A stretch of 64,000 nt of DNA, from assembly GCF_019795155.1 (NCBI RefSeq), contig NZ_JAILYN010000007.1:62001-126000 (forward strand), read 5' to 3'. Below, one piece after another: positions 7,570 to 15,418 of this stretch. The notes under the pieces are model-generated. The model was given only the letters and a program-made list of their open reading frames with translations. It searched no databases and was not told the origin of the DNA. The stretch is from Marinobacterium arenosum (GTDB lineage: Bacteria; Pseudomonadota; Gammaproteobacteria; Pseudomonadales; Balneatricaceae). Position 1 is the stretch's first letter. Each line of letters starts with the position of its first letter. A program made the position numbers and the translations under genes.

Positions 7570-9405
7570 ATGAACAATCAGATTTCCCCAACCCTTTCCG
7601 GTGGTTTGCTGGGCCTTGGGCTGCAAGGCGGCGCGACAACGCTGGCCAACGGGCTGCCGGGCGGCTTCAGTCAGGGCGGTTTCTTTGCCGGCCTGCTTGG
7701 TCAGTCGCTGATGGCGACGACGCCCGGCGGCGCCGGTCAGGCTGCCCAGGCCGGTCAGGGCTTGCCGGCGATGGGCCTGAATTTGCCGCCCCAGGGGGCG
7801 CTGATGGCCGACGGTTTGCCGCCGGCAACATTGCCGCTGTCGGAACAGGCGCTGCAGCAGCTTGCCTCCCTGCAGCTGTCGGAGGAGGCGTTGCAGGAAC
7901 TGGCCGAAGGCCAGCTGTCGGCCGATACCCTGCAGCAGCTGACTGCCGGGCAGCTATCCGATGAGCTGGTCGCCGATCTGCAGCAGCAGGGCTTCCCGCC
8001 CGAGCTGCAGCAGCAGTTGCTGCAGGAGCTGGATGCGCTGGCGGAGCAGCAGCAACCGCTGGCGGCGGAACTGGCTGTCGCATTGCGGCAACGGCTCGGG
8101 CTGAGTGATCAGGGGCAGACTGAAAACGTAGCGGCGGACAGCGGGAGCGATAGTCAGGTTGCTGAGGCAACGCCGGCACAGCCTGCGAACGACACGCAGC
8201 TAGCTGCCGCCGCCCGCGATCAGGCCGTCGAGACAACGCCGGTGCTGGAAAAGCTGCCGCTGGTCCTTGAAGTGGCTGCGGCCGATGAGCGAATGCCGGC
8301 CGACGCCGCTGCGCAGCAGGCGCTCCCCCTGGAGGGCGCGATTCAGAACCGTGCGCTGGCCCGGATGCTGAGCAACCCGCAGTCCGTACCTGCGGCTGAC
8401 GATAATAGCTGGCTGACTCCGGCCGATCAGGCGATGCAGCAAGTTCAGCAGATGCAGCCGGGGGCGGCGGTCGCCGCCGGGCTGTCGGAAAGGCTTGAGC
8501 AAACGCTGTCCGAAAACAGGGGGGCTGCAGCGGGGATGTCGATCGCGTCCACCGCCACTGCGACGGCGGGTAGTGCGGGTAACACGGCGCAGGCGGTTCA
8601 GGCCGCGCAGCAGGCAGCACAATCGGCGCTGCCGCAGGCCGATGGTATGGCCGAACAGGCGCCGGCCGGTACTCGATCCTCGTCCATGGCGCAGGCGGTG
8701 GCCGCCGCCAACAGCACGCCGGCGCAGGGTGTCGGGGCCCAGGCCGCAGCGGTAGTTAACGAACCCGTGGTTGAAGGTGAACTTGATCCGGTGCTGGCTG
8801 AACGGCTGCGTAACCTGGCCGGTGATGGCGCCGACGGTAGCGGTCGAGAGAGTTCAAGCCAGAATAGTGGTAGCGGCGCCGGTGGCCAGAACGGGGCGCC
8901 GAGCAGCGGCTTTGCTCAGCTGGTCCGTCAGGCCGCCACCGAGCCGTCAGCGGCTCAGCAACAGCCGCAGCAGTTCAACCTGCCGGGATCACCTCATCTC
9001 AAGTCGCCCAACTGGCCGTCGGCGTTGGGCGAGCGAGTGGTCTGGTTGGCGAATCAGCAGAGCCGGGTGGCCGAGATTCAGCTCGATCCGCCGGAGCTGG
9101 GTTCGTTGCAGGTGCGCATTCAGGTGAACCAGGATCAGGTCAGCGTCAGCTTCGTTTCGCCGCACGCCTCGGTACGCGATACGGTCGAACAGAGTCTGGT
9201 GCGGTTGCGGGAGATGTTTGCCGAACAGGGCCTCAACCTGGCCGATTCGTCGGTGGCCGATCACTCCTCCGGTGAGCGTCACGAGGGCCGTGATGGCGAG
9301 TCGGGCGAACGGGCCGGCTATGCCCAATCCGGGTTGGGCGGCGATGAGGAATTGAGCCAGCAGGACGGTGCTCAGGGCCTTTCTCTGGTCGACTATTACG
9401 CGTAG
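7570..9405 (+). CDS. fliK: Flagellar hook-length control protein FliK
   Basis: A 611-residue protein, long and low in complexity except for its C-terminus. FliK is a secreted ruler: its N-terminal part senses hook length and its C-terminal domain touches FlhB to switch export from hook to filament proteins. The FliK_C domain is clear near residues 475-560 (RVAEIQLDPPELGSLQVRIQ, then VSFVSPHASVRDTVEQSLVR). The N-terminal half has four 13-residue repeats beginning LSEQALQQLA at residues 90-141. The rest is Ala/Gln/Gly-rich linker. ATG 7570 has AGGAG 9 bases upstream. The stop codon lies inside the left inverted repeat of a non-coding element. Confidence 0.95.
   Translation: MNNQISPTLSGGLLGLGLQGGATTLANGLPGGFSQGGFFAGLLGQSLMATTPGGAGQAAQAGQGLPAMGLNLPPQGALMADGLPPATLPLSEQALQQLASLQLSEEALQELAEGQLSADTLQQLTAGQLSDELVADLQQQGFPPELQQQLLQELDALAEQQQPLAAELAVALRQRLGLSDQGQTENVAADSGSDSQVAEATPAQPANDTQLAAAARDQAVETTPVLEKLPLVLEVAAADERMPADAAAQQALPLEGAIQNRALARMLSNPQSVPAADDNSWLTPADQAMQQVQQMQPGAAVAAGLSERLEQTLSENRGAAAGMSIASTATATAGSAGNTAQAVQAAQQAAQSALPQADGMAEQAPAGTRSSSMAQAVAAANSTPAQGVGAQAAAVVNEPVVEGELDPVLAERLRNLAGDGADGSGRESSSQNSGSGAGGQNGAPSSGFAQLVRQAATEPSAAQQQPQQFNLPGSPHLKSPNWPSALGERVVWLANQQSRVAEIQLDPPELGSLQVRIQVNQDQVSVSFVSPHASVRDTVEQSLVRLREMFAEQGLNLADSSVADHSSGERHEGRDGESGERAGYAQSGLGGDEELSQQDGAQGLSLVDYYA
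7837..7992 (+). repeat. Four 13-residue (39-bp) tandem repeats inside fliK
   Basis: Residues 90-141 of FliK read as four units: LSEQALQQLASLQ, LSEEALQELAEGQ, LSADTLQQLTAGQ and LSDELVADLQQQG. The pattern L-S-x-x-x-L-x-x-L-x-x-x-Q is kept while the DNA has drifted, so the repeat is maintained or old at protein level. It should form amphipathic helices and could vary ruler length. Confidence 0.8.
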
Positions 9406-9670
9406 AGCCTGGCCTCGATCTTTTGCCGGCTGCGACGGAGGCTATTTTCGCGCAGTGCAAGGAATGAGGAGCGTGCTGTACTGCGGTACATGAGCGACGA
9501 AAAACGCAGCAATGCGCGAAAATAGCCCGGTCCCTTCGGGTTGTGCCGCAAATAGCGCCATACCGCGTTGCTCGGCGCTTATTTAGGTCAACTAAACGTC
9601 GCTTCTCGCGCCTTGTCTGGTGCTAATTGAGGCGACAACGCAGGCGGGCAAAAGATTGAGGCCAGGCTCT
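9404..9670. mobile_element. 267-bp non-coding element with 24-bp terminal inverted repeats (MITE-like)
   Basis: The left end 9404-9427 and the reverse complement of the right end 9647-9670 are identical except for one base in 24. Inside lies a second inverted repeat, 9440-9458 against 9509-9527 (18 of 19 matching), centred on TGTAC-TGCG-GTACA. No ORF of note is present. The structure is that of a non-autonomous miniature element or a large dispersed stem-loop repeat. TACGCG before the left end and TACGTG after the right end could be a decayed target duplication, but they are imperfect and offset by one base. The left end overlaps the fliK stop codon. Confidence 0.7.
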
Positions 9671-9763
9671 TACGTGCCGCGCCGCCGTGTTATATTAGGC
9701 GATCCCAACAGGATGCCCTTCAGCGGTTTCCCGAAGGCGGTAAAACAGCGTTAGAGGTTTTCG
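9671..9763 (+). other. Spacer between the repeat element and fliL
   Basis: A TATATT (9691-9696) could serve as a -10 box but no good -35 stands 16-18 bases upstream, and no sigma-54 pattern was found. Whether fliL onward is read from here or from fliE is therefore open. Confidence 0.3.
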
Positions 9764-10285
9764 ATGGCAGACGAACAGAACGGCGAAGAGAGCTCCGGCA
9801 AGAAAGGTTCCAAGCTCAAGCTGATCATTATTGCACTGGTGGCGTTGCTGATCATTGGCGGCGGCGGTGGGGCGGCGGCTTACTTCCTGCTCGGCGACAG
9901 TGGCGAACAGCAAGAGACTGCGGCGGCGGAGCAGCAGGGGCGCCAGAAGGCGGCCTATACCAAGGTGCGCACCATGGGGGGCAAGCCGATGTTCGTGGTG
10001 ACCCTGCAGAGCGAGGGGGACGGCCAGCCGCACTACATGCAGGCCTATGTCGAGGCCAAGACCCGTGATCAGCAGGTGGTAGACGCGCTGACGCTGCATA
10101 TGCCGCTGGTGGTATCGCGCCTGAATAACCTGTTTGCGACCCAGAAATTCACCCAGCTGCGCACGGTCGAGGGCAAGCAACAACTGCGTAGCCAAGCGAC
10201 CGAGCTGGTGCGTGAGATCATGATGGAGAAGATTGGCAAGCCGGGTATCGAGACGATCCTGTTTACCAACTTCGTAATGCAATAA
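9764..10285 (+). CDS. fliL: Flagellar basal body-associated protein FliL
   Basis: A 173-residue single-pass inner-membrane protein that surrounds stator units and stabilises them. The N-terminal tail is charged (MADEQNGEESSGKKGSKLK), followed by one membrane helix LIIIALVALLIIGGGGGAAA at about residues 24-46 and a periplasmic domain ending EIMMEKIGKPGIETILFTNF. Length and C-terminus fit the family. It is followed by fliM after 24 bases, the usual order. Confidence 0.94.
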   Translation: MADEQNGEESSGKKGSKLKLIIIALVALLIIGGGGGAAAYFLLGDSGEQQETAAAEQQGRQKAAYTKVRTMGGKPMFVVTLQSEGDGQPHYMQAYVEAKTRDQQVVDALTLHMPLVVSRLNNLFATQKFTQLRTVEGKQQLRSQATELVREIMMEKIGKPGIETILFTNFVMQ

Positions 10286-10309
10286 GTCCGGGCAGGCTTA
10301 ACTACTTCT

Positions 10310-11287
10310 ATGTCGGTCAAAGACCTCCTCTCCCAGGATGAAATCGATGCGCTGTTGCATGGCGTAGACGATGATGTGTCCGAGGAGCAGGACGAACAGG
10401 AGTCGGACGGCGGCGATATACGCCCCTACGACCTGGCCAGCCACGAACGTATTGTTCGTGGCCGGATGCCGACCCTGGAGATGATCAACGAACGCTTTGC
10501 CCGTTCGGTACGCACCACCCTGTTCAACCTGCTGCGCCGCACCGCCGATGTTACCGTCGGCGGTGTGCAGGTGATGAAATACGGCGATTACATCCATACC
10601 CTCTATGTGCCGACCAGTATGAACCTGATGCGGGTTTCGCCGTTGCGCGGTACCGGGCTGATGATCATGGACGCCAAGCTGGTGTTCAAATTGGTCGATA
10701 ACTTCTTCGGCGGTGATGGTCGTCATGCCAAGATCGAGGGGCGCGAGTTCACGCCAACCGAGACGCGGCTGGTGTTCAAGGCGGTCAACGAGTTCTTTGC
10801 CGACCTGAAGGAAGCCTGGCGACCGGTGATGGATCTGGAGTTCGAGCATGTCGGTCACGAGGTCAACCCGGCGATGGCCAACGCGGTCAATCCGACCGAG
10901 GTGGTGGTGGTCAGTACTTTTCAGGTTGACCTGGAGGGAGGCAGTGGTGAGTTCCATGTCACCATGCCCTATTCGATGCTGGACCCGGTACGCGATATCC
11001 TGGTTTCCGGCTTTCAGAACAACGAGGAGGCCAAGGATGAACGCTGGGAGCGGGCGCTGCAGCGCGACCTCAAGATGGCCTCGATGGATCTGGAGCTGCG
11101 CATCGCCGAGCGGCAGATGACGCTGCGCGACGTGATGGAGCTGCAGGCCGGTGACGTGATTCCGGTGGAGATACCTGAAACCTTCCAGCTGAAGGCCAAC
11201 AAGGTACCGGTCTTCAGTTGTAAACTGGGCGTCTCCCGCGGGCGCCTGGCAGTGAAAATCCTTGAGCAGCTGGAAAAGCTGCAATAG
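10310..11287 (+). CDS. fliM: Flagellar motor switch protein FliM
   Basis: A 325-residue C-ring protein. The extreme N-terminus DLLSQDEIDALLHGV is the conserved peptide that binds phosphorylated CheY. The middle CheC-like domain and the C-terminal SpoA domain (near residues 245-320, ending VFSCKLGVSRGRLAVKILEQ) follow. FliM carries the switching signal to FliG and anchors FliN. The start is fixed by the N-terminal motif. Confidence 0.97.
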   Translation: MSVKDLLSQDEIDALLHGVDDDVSEEQDEQESDGGDIRPYDLASHERIVRGRMPTLEMINERFARSVRTTLFNLLRRTADVTVGGVQVMKYGDYIHTLYVPTSMNLMRVSPLRGTGLMIMDAKLVFKLVDNFFGGDGRHAKIEGREFTPTETRLVFKAVNEFFADLKEAWRPVMDLEFEHVGHEVNPAMANAVNPTEVVVVSTFQVDLEGGSGEFHVTMPYSMLDPVRDILVSGFQNNEEAKDERWERALQRDLKMASMDLELRIAERQMTLRDVMELQAGDVIPVEIPETFQLKANKVPVFSCKLGVSRGRLAVKILEQLEKLQ

Positions 11288-11316
11288 CCGAGCAGTGAGT
11301 TTAGTGAGTTTGATGC

Positions 11317-11766
11317 ATGAGTGATGATAATCAGGATCCGCAGGCGCTGGCTGACGAATGGGCTGCCGCGCTGGGCGAGCAGACCGGCAACGCCAGTGTG
11401 GATGTCGATAGCATCATGGCGGATATGTCGGCCCAGGAGGCCGAGATTGCGGCGGCCAAGGCGGTCGAGCTGGAGGAGCTGAAAGACGAGGCGGTGCCGG
11501 TGGCCGATCCGAAGCTGGATGTCATTATGGATATCCCGGTCGAGATCACCATGGAGGTGGGTCAGACCGAGATTCCGATCCGTAACCTGCTGAAGTTAAG
11601 CCAGGGCTCGGTGCTCGAGCTGGACCGGGTCGCCGGTGAGCCGTTGGACGTCAAAGTTAACGGCACCCTGATCGCGCATGGCGAAGTGGTAGTGGTCAAC
11701 GACCGCTACGGTATCCGGCTGACCGATGTGATCAGCCCCCAGGAACGAATCAAGCGGCTCAAATAA
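11317..11766 (+). CDS. fliN: Flagellar motor switch protein FliN
   Basis: A 149-residue C-ring protein with an acidic, alanine-rich N-terminal extension (ADEWAAALGEQ) and the C-terminal SpoA domain (DIPVEITMEVGQTEIPIRNL, then VLELDRVAGEPLDVKVNG). FliN makes the lower C-ring with FliM and docks FliH. It starts 29 bases after fliM and is followed by fliO after 8 bases. Confidence 0.96.
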   Translation: MSDDNQDPQALADEWAAALGEQTGNASVDVDSIMADMSAQEAEIAAAKAVELEELKDEAVPVADPKLDVIMDIPVEITMEVGQTEIPIRNLLKLSQGSVLELDRVAGEPLDVKVNGTLIAHGEVVVVNDRYGIRLTDVISPQERIKRLK

Positions 11767-11774
11767 TTTATTTC

Positions 11775-12239
11775 ATGGCTCTAATCACCCAACTGGTTTA
11801 CCGCAGTAGCCTGCTGCTCGGCCTGCTGTTGCTGGCATTTTGCCCGCCACTGCTGGCCGCCGAGCAACCGGCTGGGACGGCGCAGCCGAAGGCGCCGCCG
11901 CCTGCGATGCCCACGCCGATCGATGCCGGTTCGGTGATGCAGTTGCTGCTGGGGCTGGCGGCGGTGGTGGTGATGATCCTGCTGCTGGCCTGGCTGATGC
12001 GCCGGTTCGGTGGCCTTGCGGTCCAGCAGGGCGCGATCAAGGTGGTTGCCGGCCTGTCGCTGGGCAGCCGCGAAAAGGTCGTGCTGGTGCAGGTGGGGGA
12101 TCGCAAGCAGGTATTGCTCGGTGTGGCGCCGGGCCGGGTCAGCACTCTGGCGGAGTTTGACGAGCCGGTGGTGGATGCCGCCGCCGGTGGCCAGTTCAGC
12201 GAGCGGCTGCGCGATGCGGTGCGGGGACGGCAGGCATGA
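11775..12239 (+). CDS. fliO: Flagellar biosynthesis protein FliO
   Basis: A 154-residue protein with an N-terminal signal-like helix ([18 protein letters not shown]), one inner-membrane helix ([20 protein letters not shown], near residue 55) and a short cytoplasmic domain with [20 protein letters not shown]. FliO helps assemble the FliP ring of the export gate. It is poorly conserved, but its position between fliN and fliP is diagnostic. It overlaps fliP by 4 bases. Confidence 0.9.
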   Translation: MALITQLVYRSSLLLGLLLLAFCPPLLAAEQPAGTAQPKAPPPAMPTPIDAGSVMQLLLGLAAVVVMILLLAWLMRRFGGLAVQQGAIKVVAGLSLGSREKVVLVQVGDRKQVLLGVAPGRVSTLAEFDEPVVDAAAGGQFSERLRDAVRGRQA

Positions 12240-12985
12240 TGCGCGGTCTGAAACTGCTGTTGTTTCCGCTGCTGATGTTGCTGCCAAGTCTTGGCTGGGC
12301 GGCCGATAGCGGGATTCCGGCGGTCACCCTGAGTACCGGCGAGGATGGTGCGACCAACTACAGTGTGACGCTGCAGATTCTGATCCTCATGACGATGCTG
12401 ACGTTCCTGCCAGCGATCCTCATGATGATGACCTCGTTCACCCGCATCATTATCGTCTTTGCGATCCTGCGTCAGGCGCTGGGTTTGCAGCAGACCCCGT
12501 CCAACCAGATCCTGATCGGCCTGTCGCTGTTCCTGACGCTGTTTATCATGGGGCCGGTGATCGACCAGGTGAACCTGGTGGCAGTGCAGCCCTATATCAA
12601 TGAACAGCTCAATGTGATCCAGGCCCTGGAGGCGGCCAGCGGCCCGTTCCGCGATTTCATGATGCATCAGACCCGTGAAAGCGACCTCGACCTGTTCATG
12701 AAGATCTCCGGCACCGCGCCGGTCAACGGCCCGGAGGAGATTCCGTTCAATATCCTGGTGCCGGCATTCGTTACCAGCGAGCTGAAGACCGCCTTCCAGA
12801 TCGGCTTCATGCTGTTCATTCCGTTCCTGGTGATCGACCTGGTGGTCGCCAGCGTATTGATGGCGATGGGGATGATGATGCTGTCGCCGGTGATTGTCTC
12901 GCTGCCGTTCAAGATCATGCTGTTTGTGTTGGTCGATGGCTGGGCGATGGTGATCGGCACGCTGGCGGCCAGCTTTGGCATATAG
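12236..12985 (+). CDS. fliP: Flagellar export gate protein FliP
   Basis: A 249-residue polytopic protein with a cleavable N-terminal signal peptide ([16 protein letters not shown]), typical of FliP. Family blocks include [20 protein letters not shown] and [20 protein letters not shown]. Five FliP subunits form the core of the export channel with FliQ and FliR. ATG 12236 overlaps the fliO stop; an in-frame ATG at 12239 is an equal alternative. Confidence 0.97.
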   Translation: MMRGLKLLLFPLLMLLPSLGWAADSGIPAVTLSTGEDGATNYSVTLQILILMTMLTFLPAILMMMTSFTRIIIVFAILRQALGLQQTPSNQILIGLSLFLTLFIMGPVIDQVNLVAVQPYINEQLNVIQALEAASGPFRDFMMHQTRESDLDLFMKISGTAPVNGPEEIPFNILVPAFVTSELKTAFQIGFMLFIPFLVIDLVVASVLMAMGMMMLSPVIVSLPFKIMLFVLVDGWAMVIGTLAASFGI

Positions 12986-12994
12986 GAGGTCAGA

Positions 12995-13264
12995 ATGACC
13001 GCGCAGCTGGTATTGGACCTGTTCGGTGAGGCGTTCTACCTGATCGTATTGCTGGTGTCGGTGATCGTATTCCCCAGTCTGGCGGTGGGGTTGTTGATCT
13101 CCACCTTTCAGGCGGCGACCCAGATCAACGAGCAGACCCTCAGCTTCCTGCCGCGTCTGATCATCACCCTGCTGGTGATCATGTGGGCCGGTCCCTGGAT
13201 CGTGACCAAGATCAGCGACTACTTCAATTATCTGTTTAAGAACATCCCGTTGCTGATAGGTTAG
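12995..13264 (+). CDS. fliQ: Flagellar export gate protein FliQ
   Basis: An 89-residue protein with two membrane helices (FYLIVLLVSVIVFPSLAVGL and LPRLIITLLVIMWAGPWIVT) and the family motif STFQAATQINEQTLSFLP between them. Four FliQ subunits wrap the FliP-FliR channel. AGGAGGT stands before the ATG. fliR starts 4 bases downstream. Confidence 0.97.
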   Translation: MTAQLVLDLFGEAFYLIVLLVSVIVFPSLAVGLLISTFQAATQINEQTLSFLPRLIITLLVIMWAGPWIVTKISDYFNYLFKNIPLLIG

Positions 13265-13268
13265 GGCG

Positions 13269-14051
13269 ATGTTTGAGATCAGCATCCTGGAGATCGAGCA
13301 GTGGGTAGCCGCCTTCCTGTGGCCGCTGTTCCGTATCGCTTCGTTCTTCATGGTGATGCCGGTGATCGGCTCGCAGCTGGTGCCGGTGCGGATCCGGCTC
13401 GGCCTGGCGCTGGCGGTGACGGTGCTGGTGGTGCCGCTGCTGCCGCCGATGCCCGAGTTCGACGGCCTGTCGCTGCAGACCCTGCTGGTGATCCTGCAAC
13501 AGGTGCTGATCGGTACCGTACTGGGCTTTATCGCGCAGATCCTGTTCCAGGTGTTCGTGCTTGGCGCCCAGCTGATCGCCACCCAGATGGGGCTCGGGTT
13601 CGCCTCGATGACCGACCCCGCCAACGGGGTGTCGGTGGTCATTCTCGGTCAGATCTACCTGACCCTGGTGATGTTGCTGTTTATCGTGATGAACGGCCAC
13701 CTGGTACTGATTGACGTGCTGGTGCGCAGTTTCAATCTGATCCCCGTCGGGTTGGAGGGGCTCAAGCCCGACGTGTTCTGGCAGATCGCGCTGTCGGGCC
13801 TGTGGCTGTTTTCCGCTGCTCTGCTGATGTCGTTGCCGGCGGTCACCGCGTTGCTGGTAGTCAACTTCGCGTTCGGCATCATGACCCGTGCCGCCCCTCA
13901 GCTGAACATCTTCGCCATCGGCTTTCCGTTTACCATGACCATGGGGTTGTTCGTGGTCTACGCCAGTCTGTCCGGCTTCCTGGGGCAGTACCAGCGTATC
14001 AGTGAGTTCGCGCTCGATTTCGTAACCAGCGTGCTGTTCGGGGGGCGTTGA
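13269..14051 (+). CDS. fliR: Flagellar export gate protein FliR
   Basis: A 260-residue polytopic membrane protein, one copy per export gate. Family features are the N-terminal WPLFRIASFFMVMPVIG, the middle VLIGTVLGFIAQILFQ, and AQLIATQMGLGFASMTDP. Its stop overlaps the flhB start (ATGA). Together with FliP and FliQ it forms the helical channel through which unfolded substrates pass. Confidence 0.97.
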   Translation: MFEISILEIEQWVAAFLWPLFRIASFFMVMPVIGSQLVPVRIRLGLALAVTVLVVPLLPPMPEFDGLSLQTLLVILQQVLIGTVLGFIAQILFQVFVLGAQLIATQMGLGFASMTDPANGVSVVILGQIYLTLVMLLFIVMNGHLVLIDVLVRSFNLIPVGLEGLKPDVFWQIALSGLWLFSAALLMSLPAVTALLVVNFAFGIMTRAAPQLNIFAIGFPFTMTMGLFVVYASLSGFLGQYQRISEFALDFVTSVLFGGR

Positions 14052-15193
14052 TGGCAGAAAACGAAGACGGTCAGGAAAAGACCGAAGAGCCAACACCCAA
14101 GCGATTGCAGGACGCCCGCGAAAAGGGGGACGTTCCGCGATCGCGAGAACTGGGCACTATGGCGGTGCTGATGGCCAGCGTGGCCGCGGCGCTGGTGTTC
14201 GGTAATTATCTGGTCCATCTGATGGCCGGTATGCTGCGCTACAACTTCAGCCTGGACCGCGATGCGGTATTCGATGTCAAAATGATGTTTGAGCATCTCG
14301 GCAGCAGCCTGTTTGACGGGTTGCTCGGTATCGGAGGCTTCTTTGGCTTGGTGTTGTTGGCGGCGCTGATCAGTCCGATAGCCCTGGGGGGGTGGATCTT
14401 CAGCGGTCAGGCGTTGGCCCCCAAGCTGAACCGGATCAATCCGCTATCCGGCTTGAAGCGGATGTTCTCCGTTAAAGCGTTGGTGGAGTTGGCCAAGGCG
14501 CTGGCCAAGTTTCTGTTGGTGGGCACTTTTGGCGTGTTCTCGTTATGGATGATCAAAGACGACCTGCTGGCGTTGGGTAGCAGTGACATTCGTACCGCGA
14601 TGGGCGATGCGGTCGAGCTGGTGATGTGGGTATTTCTGGTGATGTCGTTGTCGCTGATCCTGATTGCCGCGATTGATGTGCCCTACCAGATTTACGAGTA
14701 CACCAAGAAGCTGAAGATGACGCTGCAGGAGATCAAGGATGAGATGAAGAACACCGAGGGTAAGCCCGAGGTGAAAGGGCGTATCCGCCAGCTGCAGCGG
14801 GAGATCGCTCAGCGCAATATGATGGGTGCGGTGCCTGAGGCGGACGTGGTGATTACCAACCCGACTCATTACTCGGTGGCGCTGAAGTACGACACCAGTG
14901 TCAGCGATGCGCCGATCATGGTGGCCAAGGGGGCCGATTTCGTGGCGCTGAAAATCCGTGAGGTGGCCCGCGAACACGAGGTGCCGATCCTGACCGCGCC
15001 GCCGCTGGCCCGGGCGATCTATTACTCCACCGAAATCGGCGAGCAGATTCCCGACGGTCTCTTTATGGCGGTGGCCCAGGTGCTGGCTTACGTCTATCAG
15101 CTGCGTCGCTACAAGAGCTATCAGGACAGCAAGCCGACTCCGCCGGGTGATGCGGATCTGGATATACCGCACGATTTGCGCCGGGATGACTGA
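14051..15193 (+). CDS. flhB: Flagellar export switch protein FlhB
   Basis: A 380-residue protein with four membrane helices and a cytoplasmic domain. The autocleavage motif NPTH is intact at residues 270-273 (VVITNPTHYSVALKYD). FlhB closes around the FliPQR gate and, after cleavage, changes export specificity under FliK control. The N-terminus EKTEEPTPKRLQDAREKGDV is typical. ATG 14051 overlaps the fliR stop and is preferred over TTG 14048. A separate gene at 29957-30295 copies only the part after NPTH. Confidence 0.98.
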   Translation: MAENEDGQEKTEEPTPKRLQDAREKGDVPRSRELGTMAVLMASVAAALVFGNYLVHLMAGMLRYNFSLDRDAVFDVKMMFEHLGSSLFDGLLGIGGFFGLVLLAALISPIALGGWIFSGQALAPKLNRINPLSGLKRMFSVKALVELAKALAKFLLVGTFGVFSLWMIKDDLLALGSSDIRTAMGDAVELVMWVFLVMSLSLILIAAIDVPYQIYEYTKKLKMTLQEIKDEMKNTEGKPEVKGRIRQLQREIAQRNMMGAVPEADVVITNPTHYSVALKYDTSVSDAPIMVAKGADFVALKIREVAREHEVPILTAPPLARAIYYSTEIGEQIPDGLFMAVAQVLAYVYQLRRYKSYQDSKPTPPGDADLDIPHDLRRDD

Positions 15194-15207
15194 TTTGGAA
15201 TACCGAG

Positions 15208-15252
15208 CGTCTTTCCTCGCGCCCTGTCTGGCGATAATTCGGGGGCAGTCGC
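15208..15252. repeat. Partial relative of the fliK-fliL repeat element
   Basis: This 45-base stretch between flhB and flhA aligns with about 9600-9645 inside the 267-bp element at roughly 32 of 45 positions, with the core CTCGCGCC(C/T)TGTCTGG best kept. Neither terminal inverted repeat is present here. It may be a remnant of the same repeat family. Confidence 0.4.
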
Positions 15253-15285
15253 GTTAATTGAATTATTAAGCACGCTCTCCGGGGC

Positions 15286-15301
15286 TGGCCGGTTTCTTGC
15301 A
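15286..15301 (+). promoter_or_regulatory. Sigma-54 (RpoN) promoter for flhA operon
   Basis: TGGCCGGTTTCTTGCA matches TGGCACG-N4-TTGCW at 10 of 12 fixed positions with correct GG/GC spacing. It lies about 118 bases upstream of the flhA start in the only sizeable gap between flhB and flhA. flhA-flhF-flhG-fliA operons are RpoN-dependent in related polar-flagellate bacteria. Confidence 0.78.
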
Positions 15302-15418
15302 TTGTAATTCGCGCGATGGTCATCGGCGTCAATAAACAGTACAGGATGCATGGCTATCATCAGATGAAACCGTTAATCTGTCACTTTTACGTCTATTTGG
15401 TGCTGGGATTTTGACGCT

